From assembly GCA_050733695.1 (NCBI GenBank), contig JBOHTO010000019.1, positions 1 through 24,136 of the forward strand: a stretch of DNA of 24,136 nt. Direction: 5' to 3'. The DNA is from JBOHTO01 sp050733695 (GTDB taxonomy: Bacteria; Gemmatimonadota; Gemmatimonadetes; Gemmatimonadales; Gemmatimonadaceae). Of the stretch, positions 1-6,722 are shown in pieces; the stretch's first letter is position 1, and every line of letters begins with the position of its first letter. Both the position numbers and the translations under genes were made by a program. The notes below the pieces were generated by a model that was not told the origin of the DNA, did not search any database, and saw nothing but the letters and a program-made list of their open reading frames with translations.

Positions 1-1299
1 GGGGCGGCGGGAGCGGGAGCGGCGGCGACGGCGGGAGCGAAGGCGCGGCAGAACACGCAGGACGCGCACGAGGGTGTACGCCCCACCGATCCGCGGCTCC
101 GACCCGATGAAGTGCGCCGCCATCTCAGGGAGGATCAGTTCCGGCTGTACCAGCTCATCTGGCAGCGCTTCATGGCGTCGCAGATGGCGCCGGCAATCTT
201 CGATACGACCACCGTCGACTTCGAACTGGCGGGCGGTCGCTTCCTGTTTCGCTCCACCGGCAGCGTCATCAAGTTCCAGGGCTTCCTCGCTCTCTATCGC
301 GAGGCGCGCGAGGAGGGCGAGGGCCGCGCGCTCGAGGATGAGCAGGCGCTGCCCGTCGTCGACCGGGGCGAGTTCATCCCGGTGGAATCGGTGACGCCGA
401 GCCAGCACTTCACCGAGCCGCCGCCGCGCTTCTCCGAGGCGAGTCTGGTGAAGGAGTTGGAGAAGCTGGGCATCGGCCGCCCGTCTACGTATGCCTCGAT
501 CATCTCGGTGCTCGTGGACCGGCACTATGTGCTGCTCGAACAGCGCCGTTTCACGCCAACGGAGCTGGGCGAGACGGTGGAGCGGGTCATGGTCAAGCAG
601 TTCCCCGACATCTTCGACGTCAGCTTCACGTCTTCCATGGAAGGGGAGCTGGACAGGATCGAGGACGGCGAGCTGGGATGGCGCCGGGTGCTGCAGGACT
701 TCTACACCCCCTTCGCGAAGTCGCTCGACCGCGTGGATGCCGACGCACTGATCGGAGTTGCCTACGATCTCTCCGCCCTCAAGGGGGAGAAGTGTCCTGA
801 CTGCGGGAGCGATCTCGTCGCGAAGGCGGGGTTCTTCGGTCCGTACATCGCGTGCGCCAGGCATCCGAAGGAGTGCAAGTACACGAAGAAGCTGGGCATC
901 GGCCGCAAGGAAGCGATCCCCACGGACGAGATCTGCCATGAATGCGGCTCGCCGATGGTCATCAGGCACAGTCGCACGGGCCAGTTCCTGGGCTGCAGCA
1001 CCTTCCCCCGGTGTCGCGGCACGCGCCCGATGCCAACGGGGGTGAAGTGTCCCAGGGACGGCGGCGAGCTGGCCGAGCGCCGCTCGAAGAAGCGCGGCAA
1101 GAAGTTCTACGGCTGCTCCAACTATCCGAAGTGCGACTTCGTGATCTGGGACCGCCCTGTGGCCGAGAAGTGCCCCGAGTGCGGCTACGACGGCGCGGAG
1201 GCGAAGCTCACGAAGATCCGCGGCGACTACCGCAAGTGCCTCAAGTGTGCGAATGAGTGGGACGTGGCGCCGAAGGAAGAGGAAGCCGGAGCGGCGTAG
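1..1299 (+). CDS. topA: DNA topoisomerase I, C-terminal part (5' end outside window)
   Basis: Type IA topoisomerase, which relaxes negative supercoils by cutting and passing one strand. The reading frame is open from base 1, so the start, the TOPRIM domain and probably the catalytic Tyr lie upstream. About 432 residues are visible. They begin with a Gly/Ala-rich stretch (GAAGAGAAATAGAKA) just before the family motif QDAHEGVRPTD. The rest of the core follows, including KELEKLGIGRPSTYASII and the FTSSMEGELDRIEDGE segment. The C-terminal third carries four cysteine clusters typical of topoisomerase zinc ribbons (CPDCG..., CHECGSPM..., CPRDGGEL...YGCSNYPKCDF, CPECG...CLKC). The Gly/Ala stretch looks like a lineage-specific insertion. 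The gene is first in a conserved block with trmFO and xerC. Identity is very likely. Confidence 0.96.
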   Translation, partial: GAAGAGAAATAGAKARQNTQDAHEGVRPTDPRLRPDEVRRHLREDQFRLYQLIWQRFMASQMAPAIFDTTTVDFELAGGRFLFRSTGSVIKFQGFLALYREAREEGEGRALEDEQALPVVDRGEFIPVESVTPSQHFTEPPPRFSEASLVKELEKLGIGRPSTYASIISVLVDRHYVLLEQRRFTPTELGETVERVMVKQFPDIFDVSFTSSMEGELDRIEDGELGWRRVLQDFYTPFAKSLDRVDADALIGVAYDLSALKGEKCPDCGSDLVAKAGFFGPYIACARHPKECKYTKKLGIGRKEAIPTDEICHECGSPMVIRHSRTGQFLGCSTFPRCRGTRPMPTGVKCPRDGGELAERRSKKRGKKFYGCSNYPKCDFVIWDRPVAEKCPECGYDGAEAKLTKIRGDYRKCLKCANEWDVAPKEEEAGAA

Positions 1300-1341
1300 C
1301 CCGCTCGCCCCCGCGATAGCCCCGCCCGCCCCGCTCCGCGC

Positions 1342-1347
1342 TATCTT
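1342..1347 (+). promoter_or_regulatory. Candidate -10 element TATCTT directly upstream of trmFO
   Basis: TATCTT (TANNNT type) ends 5 bases before the trmFO ATG. If it is a -10 box, transcription would begin at or next to the start codon and give a leaderless mRNA. The only SD-like bases (GGAG, 1348-1351) are too close to the ATG to work normally. No -35 is evident. Similar placements are seen at hslV and hslU. Confidence 0.35.
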
Positions 1348-1352
1348 GGAGC

Positions 1353-2699
1353 ATGGCTCCCGAGATCCACGTAGCAGGAGGCGGCCTCGCCGGCTCCGAA
1401 GCGGCGTGGCAGCTCGCCGAACGCGGGCACCGCGTCGTGATCCACGAGATGCGGCCCGTGCGAGAGACTCCCGCACACAGGACCGGCCGACTCGCGGAAC
1501 TCGTCTGCTCCAACACCTTCAAGAGCACCGAGACTTCCAACGCCCACGGACTGCTCAAGGCCGAGATGCGCTGCCTCGGCTCAGTCATCCTGCGAGCCGC
1601 CGATCGCGCGCGAGTCCCCGGCGGATCGGCGCTTGCCGTCGACCGCGACGTGTTCTCGGCCTGCGTCGAGGAGACCGTCGGTTCGCACCCGAACGTGCGG
1701 ATCGTGCGTGACGAAGTCACCGACTTGCCATCGCCCGGAATCATCGCGACCGGCCCGCTCACGTCGGACGCTCTCGCCGCGACGATCCGCGCACGACTCG
1801 GCGTCGATGCGCTTGCCTTCTACGACGCCATCGCGCCCATCGTCGACCGTGAATCGATTGACGATTCCGTCGTCTTCCGCGCCTCGCGCTACGGCAGGGA
1901 GACGATGTACGCGGCCGGCGCTGAAGGCGCATACCTCAACTGCCCCTTCACGCACGAGCAGTACGACGCGTTCATGGACGCGCTCGCGGTCGCCGATCAG
2001 TATCACGGCCACGAGTTCGACGAGGTACCATACTGCGAGGGCTGCATGCCGGTGGAAGTGATGGCGCAGCGTGGGCGTGACACGCTCCGCTTTGGCCCCA
2101 TGAAGCCGGTCGGGCTCCGCGATCCGCACACCGGCCGAGAGGCGTGGGCGATCGCGCAGCTCAGAATGGAGGATCGCGGCGGCAGGATGTGGAATCTCGT
2201 GGGATTCCAGACCCGGCTGCGTATTCCCGAACAGCAGCGTGTATTCCGGATGATCCCCGGATTGGAGAACGCGGAATTTCTGCGCTACGGCTCCATACAC
2301 AGGAACTCGTACATCAATACGCCCGTCACACTCTCGGCGCATTTGTCATTGCGCGATGACCGGACGCTGCTCTTCGCGGGCCAGCTCACCGGTGTCGAGG
2401 GCTACACGGAAAGCGCGGCGACGGGACTTCTCGCCGGCATCAACCTGGCGCGCGTGCTCGACGGCGACGAGCCGGCTATTCCGCCTCCGACGACGATGCT
2501 CGGCGCGCTGTATCGCTATCTGCGCGAGGCGGAGCCGGCGCATTTCCAGCCGATGAACGCCAACTTCGGGCTGGTTGACGATCTCGCGGAGCGGGTGCGC
2601 GACAGGCGGCGGCGCCGGGAACTGCTCGCGCAGCGCGCGCTGGCCGACATAGCGCACTGGGTGGAGGAGCGCGAGCTCGTGGCCGGCGGGGTGGCATGA
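1353..2699 (+). CDS. trmFO: Methylenetetrahydrofolate-tRNA-(uracil-5-)-methyltransferase TrmFO
   Basis: Flavoprotein that makes 5-methyluridine at position 54 of tRNA, using methylenetetrahydrofolate as carbon donor and FAD/NAD(P)H as reductant. The 448-residue length fits the family. The N-terminal dinucleotide-binding motif is AGGGLAGSEAAW. Cys52 lies in LVCSNTFKS and Cys231 in EGCMPVEV; they match the two functional cysteines described for bacterial TrmFO. The C-terminal FAD-binding segment FAGQLTGVEGYTESAATGLLAG is also typical. ATG 1353 is chosen because it opens directly onto the flavin motif. The stop overlaps the xerC start (ATGA, 2696-2699), so the two are probably translationally coupled. 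Position after topA matches the Bacillus order. Confidence 0.97.
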   Translation: MAPEIHVAGGGLAGSEAAWQLAERGHRVVIHEMRPVRETPAHRTGRLAELVCSNTFKSTETSNAHGLLKAEMRCLGSVILRAADRARVPGGSALAVDRDVFSACVEETVGSHPNVRIVRDEVTDLPSPGIIATGPLTSDALAATIRARLGVDALAFYDAIAPIVDRESIDDSVVFRASRYGRETMYAAGAEGAYLNCPFTHEQYDAFMDALAVADQYHGHEFDEVPYCEGCMPVEVMAQRGRDTLRFGPMKPVGLRDPHTGREAWAIAQLRMEDRGGRMWNLVGFQTRLRIPEQQRVFRMIPGLENAEFLRYGSIHRNSYINTPVTLSAHLSLRDDRTLLFAGQLTGVEGYTESAATGLLAGINLARVLDGDEPAIPPPTTMLGALYRYLREAEPAHFQPMNANFGLVDDLAERVRDRRRRRELLAQRALADIAHWVEERELVAGGVA

Positions 2700-3742
2700 A
2701 GCCGGATCAGGTGCGGGGGGCCCCCCCCGAAAAAGATGATACACCGGCGGAGGCCGACGACCGTCATCATCCCACTGCACCTTCAACCGAACCCACCCAT
2801 CCCGTCCCGCCCGACGTCGCTGACTTTCTTCTTCACCTGGAGAAGGAGCGCGACGTGTCGCCCAACACGGTGCGCGCGTACTCCCGCGATCTCGACGCCT
2901 TCGTGCGTTTCCTCACCGGCTACTACGGCGACACCGAATGGTCGTGGGGCGGCATCGACCGGCTCGCGATCCGCGGATTTCTCGGCTCGCTTGCACGCAG
3001 AGGACTCGCGCGCAGGTCGATCGCGCGCGCACTCTCCGCCGTGCGCAGCTTCTACCGCTATCTGCACCGCAACGAACTGGTCGACGCGAACCCGGCGCGC
3101 GGCGTCGCGACGCCAAAACTCGACCGGCACCTCCCGGGTCACCTCGACCGCGCGCAGGTCGACCTGCTCTTCCAGACGGCGGAGCTGAGGGCGATGGAGG
3201 GCCGCTTTCTCGACGTGCGGAACTTCGCCATGCTCGAGCTCTTCTACTCCACGGGAATACGCCTCTCCGAACTGCGCGGGATCAGCCGCCAGGACATCGA
3301 CCTCGTGGCGCAGCAGGTAAAGGTGCGCGGCAAGGGACGCAAGGAGCGCATCATCCCGCTCGGCGACCACGCGCAGCTCGCGCTCCGCAACTACGAGTCG
3401 AAGCGGGACGAGCTGCAGCGACGGCTCGCCACGGCGGGCGGAAGTGCAGCCGCCCCGCCCGACCGGAGCGCGTATTTTCTCTCGAACACGGGGAAGCGCA
3501 TCGCCGTGCGCACGATCCAGCAGGCGATCACCGGCCTGCTGGACGACATCGACGAGAGCGCCGACCTCAGCGTTCACTCGCTGCGGCATACCTTCGCCAC
3601 GCACCTGCTCGACGCGGGCGCGGATCTGCGCGCGGTGCAGGAGCTGCTCGGCCATTCCTCGATCTCGACGACACAGATCTATACGCACACGAGCGTCGAG
3701 CGGCTGAAGAAGGTGTACGAGCAGGCGCACCCGCGGGCATGA
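2696..3742 (+). CDS. xerC: Tyrosine recombinase XerC (CodV-type)
   Basis: Site-specific recombinase expected to resolve chromosome dimers at dif together with a partner. The 348-residue protein has the SAM-like core-binding domain (about 40-125: DFLLHLEKERDVSPNTVRAYSRDL) and the catalytic domain. All catalytic residues are visible: Arg189 (TGIRLSEL), Lys213 (GKGRKERII), His294 and Arg297 (HSLRHTFATH), His320 (LLGHSS) and Tyr329 (TQIYTH). It is about 40 residues longer at the N terminus than E. coli XerC. That extension is Pro/Asp-rich and is encoded across a G6C8 run. The start overlaps the trmFO stop; GTG 2711 is an alternative. Identification as XerC rather than XerD rests on the topA-trmFO-xerC-hslV order. 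Confidence 0.93.
   Translation: MKPDQVRGAPPEKDDTPAEADDRHHPTAPSTEPTHPVPPDVADFLLHLEKERDVSPNTVRAYSRDLDAFVRFLTGYYGDTEWSWGGIDRLAIRGFLGSLARRGLARRSIARALSAVRSFYRYLHRNELVDANPARGVATPKLDRHLPGHLDRAQVDLLFQTAELRAMEGRFLDVRNFAMLELFYSTGIRLSELRGISRQDIDLVAQQVKVRGKGRKERIIPLGDHAQLALRNYESKRDELQRRLATAGGSAAAPPDRSAYFLSNTGKRIAVRTIQQAITGLLDDIDESADLSVHSLRHTFATHLLDAGADLRAVQELLGHSSISTTQIYTHTSVERLKKVYEQAHPRA
2715..2728 (+). repeat. Homopolymer G6C8 run inside the start of xerC
   Basis: Six G are followed directly by eight C, then GAAAAA, within codons 7-12 of xerC. A single-base change in either run would shift the frame of everything downstream. The runs are self-complementary. Confidence 0.85.
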
Positions 3743-3786
3743 GATGTGAAACACAGAACGTCGTCTCCAACTGAGGAGTCGCTGCC

Positions 3787-4224
3787 GTGCGCCTCGAGCA
3801 CCTTCCCATAGTCATCGGAGTCATCGCGGCTGCAATCGGCATCCTGCTCATTGCGGACGCGTGGCTGTCCGATGAGATGCTCCTCTCCGGCGAGCGCCGC
3901 CGCAGCCCGCGCGCGGAACGGCATCGCGGCGGCGAGGCGATCGTGGGTGCGGGTGCGCTGTGCATGGCGGCTGCCTTCATCGGGCGCGACGACTGGCGCT
4001 ACGGAACGCTCGCGATGCTGTTCGGCGCGATCCTGCTCGCGATCGGCATCGCGCTCAACAGGCGCTTTCTTGGCGAACTGCTGCTCAACCGCGGCGCGGC
4101 CCGGCGCGCGCCCGGCGGGTCGCCGCCACAGCGGCGGCAGAGCGGAGGCGCGCCATCGGGCGACAAGGACAAACACAAACCGCCGCCGCCGCCGCCGCCG
4201 CCGGATCGGATGCGGCTGCGGTAA
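3787..4224 (+). CDS. Small membrane protein with polyproline tail, unknown function
   Basis: 145 residues, GTG start, with a good ribosome binding site (GAGGAG, 3773-3778) 8 bases upstream. Three hydrophobic segments are visible: about 6-26 (LPIVIGVIAAAIGILLIADAW), 49-66 and 72-90. These are separated by a charged, Arg-rich loop (RRRSPRAERHRGG). The C terminus is hydrophilic: a Gly/Ser/Gln stretch, then KDKHK, eight prolines and DRMRLR. I do not recognise a family. It sits between xerC and hslV, where Bacillus has no extra gene, and is probably cotranscribed with xerC (44-base gap). The CDS itself is well supported by its RBS, spacing and membrane pattern; the function is unknown. Confidence 0.75.
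   Translation: MRLEHLPIVIGVIAAAIGILLIADAWLSDEMLLSGERRRSPRAERHRGGEAIVGAGALCMAAAFIGRDDWRYGTLAMLFGAILLAIGIALNRRFLGELLLNRGAARRAPGGSPPQRRQSGGAPSGDKDKHKPPPPPPPPDRMRLR
4180..4203 (+). repeat. (CCG)8 trinucleotide repeat
   Basis: Eight perfect CCG triplets encode the Pro8 tract near the C terminus of the small membrane protein. The repeat is in frame, so changes in copy number would alter tract length and not break the gene. Confidence 0.9.
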
Positions 4225-4259
4225 GGACCTCTTGCGGGGATGCCAGCGGGCCAATCGTG

Positions 4260-4265
4260 TATCTT
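4260..4265 (+). promoter_or_regulatory. Candidate -10 element TATCTT directly upstream of hslV
   Basis: TATCTT ends 6 bases before the hslV ATG (4272), the same sequence and nearly the same spacing as at trmFO. No Shine-Dalgarno sequence lies between. This would fit a leaderless hslV transcript separate from the upstream operon. No clear -35 is seen at 17-18 bases; a TTGCGG at 4232-4237 is 22 bases away. Confidence 0.35.
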
Positions 4266-4271
4266 CCACCC

Positions 4272-4820
4272 ATGTCACGACTCCTCCCGCGCATCCGCGC
4301 GACAACGATCCTCGCCGTCCGCCGGGACGGCAAGGTAGCACTCGGCGGCGACGGCCAGGTCACCGTCGGCGAAACGGTGATGAAGTCCAACGCGCAGAAA
4401 GTGCGAGCACTACGCAGCGGCAAGCTCCTCGCGGGCTTCGCCGGCACCGCCGCCGACGCCTTCACGCTCTTCGACAAGTTCGAGGAGAAGCTGGAGCGTT
4501 ATCCCGAGAACCTTCCGCGCGCCGCCGTGGAGCTTGCCAAGGACTGGCGCAGCGACCGCGTGCTCCGTCGCCTCGAGGCCCTCCTCGCCGTCGTCGATAC
4601 GAAGCACGGCTTCGTCATCTCGGGCAACGGCGAGATCATCGAGCCCGACGATGGAATCGTGGCGATCGGCTCGGGTGGGGCGTATGCGCTCGCCGCGGCG
4701 CGTGCAATGCTCGAGCACACGGACCTCGCACCGCGCGCGATCGTGCAGCAAGCGCTCGAGATCGCAGGCCAGATATGCATCTACACGAACACGAATATCA
4801 CGGTGCTCGAGACGGAGTGA
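4272..4820 (+). CDS. hslV: ATP-dependent protease HslUV, peptidase subunit HslV
   Basis: Threonine peptidase forming the double-hexamer core of the HslUV protease. The 182-residue sequence aligns across its length with E. coli HslV. ATTILAVRRDGKVALGGDGQVT corresponds to the mature N terminus, TVMKSNAQKV carries the Lys33 equivalent, and GFAGTAADAFTLF, AVELAKDWR and AIGSGGAYALAAARA are conserved. The catalytic Thr is residue 11, not residue 2, so a 10-residue propeptide (MSRLLPRIRA) must be removed. No closer start codon exists, and short HslV propeptides are known in other phyla. Its stop lies 7 bases from the convergent prfC stop. Its partner hslU lies beyond prfC, about 1.9 kb away. Confidence 0.96.
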   Translation: MSRLLPRIRATTILAVRRDGKVALGGDGQVTVGETVMKSNAQKVRALRSGKLLAGFAGTAADAFTLFDKFEEKLERYPENLPRAAVELAKDWRSDRVLRRLEALLAVVDTKHGFVISGNGEIIEPDDGIVAIGSGGAYALAAARAMLEHTDLAPRAIVQQALEIAGQICIYTNTNITVLETE

Positions 4821-4829
4821 CGATCGCTC
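4815..4829. terminator. Weak hairpin spanning the convergent hslV/prfC stop codons
   Basis: GAGTGA-CGA-TCGCTC can pair as a 6-bp stem (one G-U on the + strand RNA) with a 3-base loop, covering both stop codons. There is no T tract on either side, so it is at most a weak or factor-assisted end signal. Confidence 0.2.
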
Positions 4830-6423
4830 AGGGTGCCACGTCGTGGTACGTGAGCGCCGACTCGTGCTGCAGCATCGACTGCAGCGTCCACAGGTCCTCG
4901 AAGATGATGAGCGAGTTCCCCCTGGCGTCGTACAACCGCATGCGCCCGCGGCCGCACGCCGCCCGGTCGATGTCTTCCTCCCTGCCCACCACCCAGCGCG
5001 GGTAGCGGTACGAGAGTCGGTCCAGCCGGCACGGCACGCCGTACTCGTGGTGCAGGCGGTGCAGCATGACATCGAACTGCAGCAGCCCCACGGCGCCGAC
5101 TATGGGCGTGGGCCCCGCCTCGCTCTCCGCGTAGAACACCTGCGCCGCTCCTTCCTCCGTGAGCTGCCGGAGGCCGGTGTCGAGATGCTTGCGCCGCAGC
5201 GGGTCCGCCACGATGATCCTCGCGAAGTGCTCCGGGGCGAAGCGCAGCATCCCGCTGAACTCCAGCGCGCCATTGGTCGAGAGCGTGTCGCCAATGCGCA
5301 GCGTTCCCTTGTCCACCACGCCGATCACGTCGCCGGGCCACGCCTCCTCGATCGCACTGCGGTCTCGCGCCAGAAACTGCTGCGGCGATGACAGGCGGAT
5401 CATCTTCCCCGAGCGTACGTGCTCGACCTGCATCCCCGCCTCGAACCGGCCGGAGCACACGCGCACGAATGCGATCCTGTCGCGATGCCGCGGGTCCATG
5501 TTCGCCTGGATCTTGAAGACGAAGCCCGTGAACCGCTCGTACGCTGGCTCGATCATGCCCACGGTGGAGTCGCGGGCGGTGGGAGCCGGTGCGAGTTGGA
5601 GGAACTCGCGCAGGAAGGGCTCCACGCCGAAGTTAGTGAGTGCGCTGCCGAAGAACATCGGCGACTGCTGGCCGGCGAGCAGCGCCTCGTGGTCGAATGC
5701 GTGTCCCGCCGCGTCGAGCAACGCCACATCTCCCACGAGCCGGGAATGTGCATCGGCGCCGAGCAGGTCGCGGATCGCCGGGTCGTCGAGCGCACCGACC
5801 TGCACGGTGGCGCGCGTGGCGCCGTGGTCCACTCCGCGCTCGAACAGATGGATGCGGCTGTGCCGGCGGTCGTACACGCCGGCGAATACGTCGTCGCGGT
5901 AGATCGGCCACATGATGGGATAGCAGGCAATGCCCAGGTCTGCTTCGACGTCGCTGACGAGCCGGAGCGGATCCTCACCCACGCGATCGCACTTGTTGAC
6001 GAATGTGAAGATGGGCATCCGCCGTCGTTTGCACACATCGAAAAGCTGACGCGTGCGCTCCTCCACGCCCTTGCGATTGTCGAGCAGCATGACCGCGCTG
6101 TCCGCCGCGATGAGCGTGCGATACGTGTCTTCCGAGAAGTCTTCGTGCCCCGGCGTGTCCAGCAGGTTGATCTGGTAGCCATCGTACGCGAACTGCATGA
6201 CGCTCGAGGTAACCGATATGCCGCGCTGTCGCTCGAGCTCCATCCAGTCCGATGTCGCGTAACGCTCGGCGCGGCGCGCCTTGACCGAGCCGGCGAGATG
6301 GATTGCGCCGCCGTAGAGCAGCAGCTTCTCGGTGAGCGTTGTCTTGCCCGCATCGGGATGGCTTATGATCGCGAACGTCCGCCTCTGGCGCATCGCCTGT
6401 TCGAGTTTCGAGTGGTGGGTCAT
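4828..6423 (-). CDS. prfC: Peptide chain release factor 3
   Basis: Translational GTPase that removes RF1/RF2 from the ribosome after peptide release. The 531-residue length matches bacterial RF3. GTPase motifs read from the N terminus: G1 SHPDAGKTTLTEK, switch region DWMELERQRGISVTSSVMQF, G3 DTPGHEDFSEDTYRTL and G4 NKCDR (usually NKLDR). Later family segments are FTGFVFKIQANMDPRHRDRIAF, DRSAIEEAWPGDVIG and VGAVGLLQFDVMLHRLHHEY. The ATG (6423) precedes the family's usual short leader by a few residues. It is the only minus-strand gene within the housekeeping block, sits between hslV and hslU, and shares a divergent 299-base spacer with hslU. Confidence 0.96.
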   Translation of the reverse strand: MTHHSKLEQAMRQRRTFAIISHPDAGKTTLTEKLLLYGGAIHLAGSVKARRAERYATSDWMELERQRGISVTSSVMQFAYDGYQINLLDTPGHEDFSEDTYRTLIAADSAVMLLDNRKGVEERTRQLFDVCKRRRMPIFTFVNKCDRVGEDPLRLVSDVEADLGIACYPIMWPIYRDDVFAGVYDRRHSRIHLFERGVDHGATRATVQVGALDDPAIRDLLGADAHSRLVGDVALLDAAGHAFDHEALLAGQQSPMFFGSALTNFGVEPFLREFLQLAPAPTARDSTVGMIEPAYERFTGFVFKIQANMDPRHRDRIAFVRVCSGRFEAGMQVEHVRSGKMIRLSSPQQFLARDRSAIEEAWPGDVIGVVDKGTLRIGDTLSTNGALEFSGMLRFAPEHFARIIVADPLRRKHLDTGLRQLTEEGAAQVFYAESEAGPTPIVGAVGLLQFDVMLHRLHHEYGVPCRLDRLSYRYPRWVVGREEDIDRAACGRGRMRLYDARGNSLIIFEDLWTLQSMLQHESALTYHDVAP

Positions 6424-6479
6424 CGATCAATGGCGGTTTCGTACCGGGCTGACAAGGATGGATTTCGCTGTCGGGGGAG

Positions 6480-6609
6480 TGACGACTGTTGAGCTGTCGC
6501 CGGGATGACGACTGTTGAGCCATCTCGGGAATGACGACTGAGCCATCGCGCGGGAATGACGACGTTGAGCCGTCTCGCGCGAATGATGACGTTGGCAGTG
6601 TCGCCGGGA
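6480..6609 (+). repeat. Imperfect tandem repeat, about 26-bp period, nearly five copies
   Basis: TGACGAC (or TGATGAC) begins at 6480, 6506, 6532, 6557 and 6584, giving spacings of 26, 26, 25 and 27. A typical unit reads TGACGACTGTTGAG, then about 6 variable bases, then TCGCCGGGA or CGCGGGAA. On the minus strand units read like GTCATTCCCGCG, resembling the palindromic element between argF and bcp. The array fills the middle of the divergent prfC/hslU spacer. It is too short and too directly abutting (no spacers) to be a CRISPR array. Confidence 0.85.
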
Positions 6610-6620
6610 ACAATCTAGCG

Positions 6621-6648
6621 GCACCCGCGGGTGCGCCGGCCGGCCGGC
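6621..6648. repeat. Two adjacent perfect palindromes upstream of hslU
   Basis: GCACCCGCGGGTGC (6621-6634) and GCCGGCCGGCCGGC (6635-6648) lie back to back just after the tandem repeat. They could be binding sites, hairpins in a prfC or hslU leader, or products of GC-rich composition. The rest of the spacer up to 6711 shows nothing I can name. Confidence 0.5.
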
Positions 6649-6711
6649 TGCGTATCGGGCCGCTCCCAGAGCCGCCGTGCGACACCGTTCAGTATCCCGG
6701 CCGCGGGTCGT

Positions 6712-6717
6712 TACGTT
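6712..6717 (+). promoter_or_regulatory. Candidate -10 element TACGTT directly upstream of hslU
   Basis: A TANNNT hexamer ends 5 bases before the hslU ATG at 6723, repeating the spacing seen at trmFO and hslV. It would allow a leaderless hslU transcript. No convincing -35 was found. Confidence 0.25.
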
Positions 6718-6722
6718 TCAGG

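Noticed and set aside
3960..4271. Upstream extension of hslV
   Set aside because: It overlaps the small membrane protein in another frame and does not match HslV; ATG 4272 is the best start.
6480..6609. CRISPR array
   Set aside because: Units abut directly with no unique spacers, are imperfect, and there are no cas genes.
6531..6722. Upstream extension of hslU to ATG 6531 (64 extra residues)
   Set aside because: The extra sequence is translated tandem repeat and palindromes (e.g. GNDDVEPSRANDD) with no family match, whereas ATG 6723 starts the normal HslU N terminus.
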